This document shows, in pieces, positions 6,441 through 9,214 of a stretch of DNA of 9,214 nucleotides (position 1 is its first letter; every line of letters begins with the position of its first letter). A program made the position numbers and the translations under genes. The notes beneath the pieces were generated by a model. That model saw nothing but the letters and a program-made list of their open reading frames with translations. It did no database searches and was not told the DNA's origin. Source of the DNA: Bacteroidota bacterium (lineage in GTDB: Bacteria > Bacteroidota > Bacteroidia > Flavobacteriales > Flavobacteriaceae); contig JAJRSY010000299.1 of the NCBI GenBank assembly GCA_024278565.1, positions 1 to 9,214 on the forward strand, in the 5' to 3' direction.

Positions 6441-6528
6441 ACCTACAAGGTTTTTGAAACCTTGCAGGTCCAGGTCGGGTTTTTGAAACCTTGCAGGTCC
6501 AGGTCGGGTTTTCGAAACCTTGCAGGTC
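6441..6528. repeat. Palindrome 2 plus 29-nt tandem repeat (REP-like cluster)
   Basis: ACCTACAAGG (6441-6450), TTTTTGAAA, then CCTTGCAGGT (6460-6469) form a hairpin with one arm mismatch. From 6451 a 29-nt unit (TTTTTGAAACCTTGCAGGTC plus CAGGTCGGG) is repeated perfectly at 6480-6508, and a third copy is partial and diverged at 6509-6528. Only the right arm is amplified, so the left arm could pair with any of three right arms. There are no unique spacers, so this is not CRISPR. From memory, ACCTGCAAGGTTT-like palindromes are common between genes in flavobacteria; no search was made. Confidence 0.85.
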
Positions 6529-6537
6529 TCAAGAAGT

Positions 6538-8226
6538 TTACCGCAAGCCCCGCAATTTCAATTGTAAGCTTACTTTACCGTTCCATTCGTTTTCATCCAA
6601 AGAAAAAACAGCATTAAACGGTTTTCTATCGGAAACGATGGGCAATTTATCGCCTAGATTAAACCCAATGCCCCCAATAGGCGCCGAGCCATTTTGTGTA
6701 ACCGATAGCTTTAAATGACTCCCATTTTCCCCAACTCCTTTTGCGTAACCGGTGTCTTTTATGTTCTCGGTCATAAAAACGGGGGTCATATTCCCTGGTC
6801 CAAAAGGAGCAAATTGATTTATGATCCGCATCAATTTTGGGGTGATCTCTTTCAGGTCTATTTTCATATTGACCGAAATCTCGGGAGTGAGCAAAATCGG
6901 GTCGATAGTCTCGGCGACCACTTTTTCGAACTGCGCTTTAAAGGCTTCGTATTGATCTTCCAACAAGGTCAGTCCGGCAGCGTATTTATGGCCGCCGAAC
7001 TGTTCGATACAACCTGAGCATTGTTCTAGGGCATTGTACACATCGAACCCTTTGACCGAACGCGCAGAAGCGGCCAACCTATCACCGCTTTTTGTAAAGA
7101 CCAGGGTGGGCCGGTAATAGCTTTCCGTTAATCGGGAAGCTACAATGCCGATAACGCCCTTGTGCCAAGTCTCTTTATAGACCACTGATGTGAAACACTC
7201 CTCCTCATTGCTTTCTTCGATCTGTAAAAGTGCTTCCTGCGTGATTTTTTTATCAAGGTCTTTTCTATCGATATTGAACTTTTCGATTTTAGCTGCAAAT
7301 GTTGTGGCCCGATCCATATCGGTTTCCACCAAAAGGTTTACGGCATGCTGCCCATGTTCCATACGGCCAGCTGCATTGATTCTTGGGGCGATGATAAAAA
7401 CCACATCGGTAATGGTCAGCACTGTTTTTTTTATTTGGTTGATAATGGCCTTAAACCCGATTCTTGGATCTGTATTAATGACCTGTAGGCCAAAATAGGC
7501 CAGCACCCTGTTCTCACCGGTCATGGGTACAATATCTGCCCCAATGGCCGTTGCTACCAAATCTAAATAAGGAACCAGGTCTTCAGCGCTTTCACCGCGA
7601 TTGTGGCCCAGGGCCTGAATCAATTTAAACCCCACCCCACAACCGCAGAGCTCATCATACGGGTAGGGGCAATCTTTACGTTTGGGATCTAAGACAGCAA
7701 TTGCATTGGGTAGCTCACTTCCGGGCCGGTGATGGTCACAAATGATAAAATCAATATTTTTCTCTTTTGCATAGGCCACTTTGTCGATTGCCTTTACGCC
7801 GCAATCCAAAGCAATGATCAATGAAAAATCGTTGTCATTGGCAAAATCGATTCCCAAATAAGAAACGCCGTAACCTTCTTTGTACCGATCGGGAATATAG
7901 GTTGCCACATTGGGGTAATAGCCCAATAAATAGGAAGAGACCAAGGCCACCGATGTTGTGCCGTCGACATCGTAATCACCAAACACCAAGATGTTCTCGT
8001 TGTTGGCAATGGCCTTCTCAATACGCTGTACCGCAAAATCCATATCCTTCATCAAAAAAGGATCATGCAAATCGGATAATTCGGGGCGGAAGAACTTTTT
8101 TGCCTTTTCGTAAGTATCGACACCTCTTTGCAGCAATAATTGCGCTACCAGGCCATCTACATTGAGGGCACTGGCCAATGTATTGATTTGTTCTTCTTCT
8201 GGTTTTGCCTTTATTGACCAACGCAT
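6538..8226 (-). CDS. recJ: Single-stranded-DNA-specific exonuclease RecJ
   Basis: A 562-aa 5'-3' ssDNA exonuclease of the DHH superfamily, acting in recombination (RecF pathway) and mismatch or base-excision repair. Catalytic motifs are intact: FGDYDVDGTTS (82-92), IALDCGVKA (138-146), ICDHHRPG (162-169), AVLDPKR (177-183) and CGCGVGFKL (194-202). The DHHA1 part shows RINAAGRMEHG (282-292), WHKGVIGIVASRL (354-366) and EQFGGHKYAAG (408-418). A C-terminal OB-like domain runs from about 450 to 562 (QFAPFGPGNMTPVF). Length equals the usual bacterial RecJ core. The start at 8226 (MRWSIKAKPE) is preferred over an upstream ATG at 8259, because it matches the flavobacterial N-terminus and the extra 11 codons lie in AT-rich, partly duplicated leader DNA. 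Confidence 0.96.
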   Translation of the reverse strand: MRWSIKAKPEEEQINTLASALNVDGLVAQLLLQRGVDTYEKAKKFFRPELSDLHDPFLMKDMDFAVQRIEKAIANNENILVFGDYDVDGTTSVALVSSYLLGYYPNVATYIPDRYKEGYGVSYLGIDFANDNDFSLIIALDCGVKAIDKVAYAKEKNIDFIICDHHRPGSELPNAIAVLDPKRKDCPYPYDELCGCGVGFKLIQALGHNRGESAEDLVPYLDLVATAIGADIVPMTGENRVLAYFGLQVINTDPRIGFKAIINQIKKTVLTITDVVFIIAPRINAAGRMEHGQHAVNLLVETDMDRATTFAAKIEKFNIDRKDLDKKITQEALLQIEESNEEECFTSVVYKETWHKGVIGIVASRLTESYYRPTLVFTKSGDRLAASARSVKGFDVYNALEQCSGCIEQFGGHKYAAGLTLLEDQYEAFKAQFEKVVAETIDPILLTPEISVNMKIDLKEITPKLMRIINQFAPFGPGNMTPVFMTENIKDTGYAKGVGENGSHLKLSVTQNGSAPIGGIGFNLGDKLPIVSDRKPFNAVFSLDENEWNGKVSLQLKLRGLR

Positions 8227-8241
8227 TTTTGTAAATTCAAA

Positions 8242-8279
8242 GTTCAAAATCAATAACAATGTTCAAAATCAATAACAAT
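8242..8279. repeat. Perfect 19-nt tandem duplication in the recJ leader
   Basis: GTTCAAAATCAATAACAAT occurs at 8242-8260 and again, unchanged, at 8261-8279. It lies 16-53 nt upstream of the recJ ATG. On the recJ strand each copy contains several TTG triplets and TGATTTTG, a near match to the TAnnTTTG -7 element. Duplication puts a TTG 17 or 23 nt upstream of the proximal TGATTTTG, within the accepted promoter spacing. That this is the recJ promoter is inference. Confidence 0.85.
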
Positions 8280-8319
8280 TACTTTTTGTTTTTAATAATT
8301 GTTGCGTGTATTTTTGCTC

Positions 8320-8395
8320 GCCATTGCGAGGCTCGAAGCAATTTGTTGACCATAAATTTTATGGTGGCAGATTGTTTCGGCTTGCTCGCAATGGC
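8320..8395. repeat. 76-bp imperfect palindromic element (MITE/REP-like)
   Basis: The left arm GCCATTGCGAGGCTCGAAGC (8320-8339, continuing AAT) is an imperfect inverted copy of the right arm ATTGTTTCGGCTTGCTCGCA (8371-8390, ending ATGGC at 8395). The termini GCCATTGCGAG and CTCGCAATGGC are perfect over 11 bp. The centre holds a second palindrome, ACCATAAA-T-TTTATGGT. The whole could fold into one long hairpin. It ends four bases before the osmC-type stop and sits upstream of recJ. From memory, CATTGCGAG...CTCGCAATG palindromes are dispersed in many bacterial genomes; copy number here is unknown. No transposase gene is nearby. Confidence 0.8.
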
Positions 8396-8398
8396 ATT

Positions 8399-8827
8399 TT
8401 AGTTTTTATGGAATATTGTTTCAATCTCTAAAGTCGCAAATTGTCGAAACATCTCCATGACCCCACAATATTTTTCTACGGATAGGCCAACTGCCCTTTG
8501 TAATTTTTTTTCGTTCAAGTTGCTACCATGAAAATGGTATTCGAGAACTACCTTGTCGTAGAATTTCGGATGCTCATCGGTCAAGTTGGCAATGGTTTCA
8601 ATATGAAATGCATCAACCTCTAGCTTCATTTTTTTTATAAGCGAGGCCACATCAAGCCCAGAACATCCGGCAAGGGCGGAGAGCATCAATGCCTTAGGGC
8701 GAAGCCCGCTACCATCACCACCGTCTTCTTTGGCAATGTCTATTTTTAATGAATGTCCTGAGGGGTTATTGCTCTCAAATGACATATTGCCCGTCCATTT
8801 GGTCGTGATTTGATTTGTTGTGCTCAT
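8399..8827 (-). CDS. OsmC family (YhfA-like) thiol peroxidase-fold protein
   Basis: A 142-aa cytoplasmic OsmC/Ohr superfamily protein. The two hallmark cysteines are present: C55 in LAGCSGLDVASLIKKMK and C121 in SVEKYCGVMEMFR. The N-terminal strands include WTGNMSFES. In characterised OsmC and Ohr this cysteine pair reduces organic or fatty-acid hydroperoxides. The LDV-x-S-x-x-KKM and EKYC-type motifs place this one in the YhfA-like subgroup, whose substrate is not settled. Length is normal and the ATG at 8827 gives a complete N-terminus. It points towards recJ, but the palindromic element between them makes co-transcription uncertain. The upstream TATTTTTA is only a poor -7 candidate. Confidence 0.88.
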   Translation of the reverse strand: MSTTNQITTKWTGNMSFESNNPSGHSLKIDIAKEDGGDGSGLRPKALMLSALAGCSGLDVASLIKKMKLEVDAFHIETIANLTDEHPKFYDKVVLEYHFHGSNLNEKKLQRAVGLSVEKYCGVMEMFRQFATLEIETIFHKN

Positions 8828-8890
8828 ATTTTTTCGTTTCTTGTAAGTGCTAAAAATACAACTTATTGAAGTAATAAATCTTTCTGAAGC

Positions 8891-8925
8891 ACTTCGACTT
8901 GTCCCTTCGATTGCGCTCAGGATGA
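8891..8925. repeat. Degenerate dispersed-repeat relic
   Basis: ACTTCGACTTGTCCCTTCGA followed by TTGCGCTCAGGATGA contains two CTTCGA units 13 nt apart and ends in GCGCTCAGGATGA. From memory it resembles the CTTCGACTGCGCTCAGGATGA sequence that recurs between genes in many bacteria, including flavobacteria. It is more GC-rich than its surroundings. The identity as a dispersed repeat is inferred, and it needs a genome-wide copy count. Confidence 0.45.
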
Positions 8926-8944
8926 TATCTTAAAAACAATTAAC

Positions 8945-9010
8945 ATGCCACTCGTACAACCCCTTGACCCAGACCACAGCCCAGAAACCAAACAATTGGC
9001 TAAATTTTAA
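8945..9010 (+). pseudogene. 5' stub of a carboxymuconolactone-decarboxylase-like gene
   Basis: ATG at 8945 opens 21 codons, MPLVQPLDPDHSPETKQLAK ending in F, before TAA at 9008-9010. This resembles the conserved start of a CMD/AhpD-like family in which PL..DHSPET..LAKFFNETLGF leads into the first helices. Here the sequence stops at LAKF and no continuation is visible in any frame downstream. It is most simply a deletion remnant of that gene. The family resemblance is from recall of the N-terminal pattern over a short stretch, so confidence is limited. It could instead be a random short frame or a small peptide gene. Confidence 0.4.
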
Positions 9011-9065
9011 CATTATTGAGTTTTTTTTAATACATTGTGCTTCGAACACTAAATGAATATAAACA

Positions 9066-9214
9066 ATGACAAAAACAAAAACAACAACAAACCTGTTGCT
9101 GATTCTCATCACCATTCTGGCAGGGACCTATTTTTACATAACATGCTGCAGTTCATGCGGCGCAACTGTAAAAGAGGAGCCTGTTAAAGAAGCGGTGGTG
9201 CCGGTAACACCTGA
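9066..9214 (+). CDS. N-terminus of a probable OmpA-family envelope protein (runs off window)
   Basis: The open frame from ATG 9066 continues to the window end, giving 49 residues. It starts with a Lys/Thr-rich head (MTKTKTTTN), has one hydrophobic segment (LLLILITILAGTYFYI, about 10-25), then CCSSCG (28-33) and an acidic, Pro/Val-rich linker (KEEPVKEAVVPVTP). Flavobacterial OmpA-family proteins often begin with this kind of TM anchor and a CC-x-x-C motif before the periplasmic OmpA domain, which would bind peptidoglycan. That domain lies beyond the window, so the assignment rests on the N-terminal pattern alone. The segment could act as an uncleaved anchor or as a signal peptide. The TGA in the last three bases is out of frame. 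Confidence 0.55.
   Translation, partial: MTKTKTTTNLLLILITILAGTYFYITCCSSCGATVKEEPVKEAVVPVTP

Noticed and set aside
6451..6528. 29-nt repeats as a possible CRISPR array
   Set aside because: The repeats are directly adjacent with no unique spacers, only about three copies exist, and there are no cas genes nearby.
7190..7498. 102-codon plus-strand frame inside recJ, and similar frames at 6715-7017 and 7821-8165
   Set aside because: All are antisense shadows of an intact recJ with complete catalytic motifs.
8227..8259. Upstream ATG adding 11 residues to RecJ
   Set aside because: The added residues (MLLILNFEFTK) are encoded in the AT-rich leader and overlap the 19-nt duplication, whereas MRWSIKAKPE fits the family start.

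Overview
The window looks like chromosomal DNA from a marine-type member of the Flavobacteriaceae (Bacteroidetes). The base composition is moderately AT-rich. Shine-Dalgarno sequences are weak or absent. Promoter-like sites fit the Bacteroidetes TTG / TAnnTTTG pattern. The proteins (DinF-type MATE, LpxH, CxxxHGH-type QueD, RecJ beginning MRW, a tandem-Usp protein, an OmpA-type N-terminus with a CC motif) all read like flavobacterial family members. Genus cannot be fixed from sequence alone.

Layout. Positions 1-448 hold the broken C-terminal part of an HlyD-type export adaptor. It stops just short of the terminator of a minus-strand tRNA-Ala(GGC) (492-565). A tandem-domain universal stress protein (656-1447, minus) is divergent from a plus-strand cluster: GNAT acetyltransferase (1501-2001), MATE exporter (2014-3348, TTG start), a crotonase-fold hydratase (3368-4138) and an unannotated-looking 37-aa membrane microprotein (4178-4291). 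After these comes a DUF3592-type gene (4335-4734) broken by at least two and probably three frame lesions, then a probable terminator, then about 320 nt without a gene that contains a 12-bp CCGG palindrome.

The next block is queD (5110-5559, with a Bacteroidetes-type promoter) and lpxH (5602-6369). These are housekeeping genes of queuosine/pterin and lipid A biosynthesis. lpxH converges on recJ (6538-8226, minus), and the gap between them is packed with palindromic repeats, including a 29-nt tandem repeat. Upstream of recJ lie a perfect 19-nt tandem duplication and a 76-bp MITE/REP-like imperfect palindrome. These separate recJ from an OsmC-type protein (8399-8827, minus). The right end carries a repeat relic, a 21-codon stub resembling the start of a carboxymuconolactone-decarboxylase-like gene, and the N-terminus of a probable OmpA-family protein running off the window.

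The coding content is mostly core metabolism and repair. The unusual content is between the genes: three gene remnants (HlyD, DUF3592, CMD-like), several dispersed-repeat-like palindromes and a microprotein. I see no convincing new defence, CRISPR or toxin system. The intergenic repeats and the gene-decay sites are the parts most worth following up.
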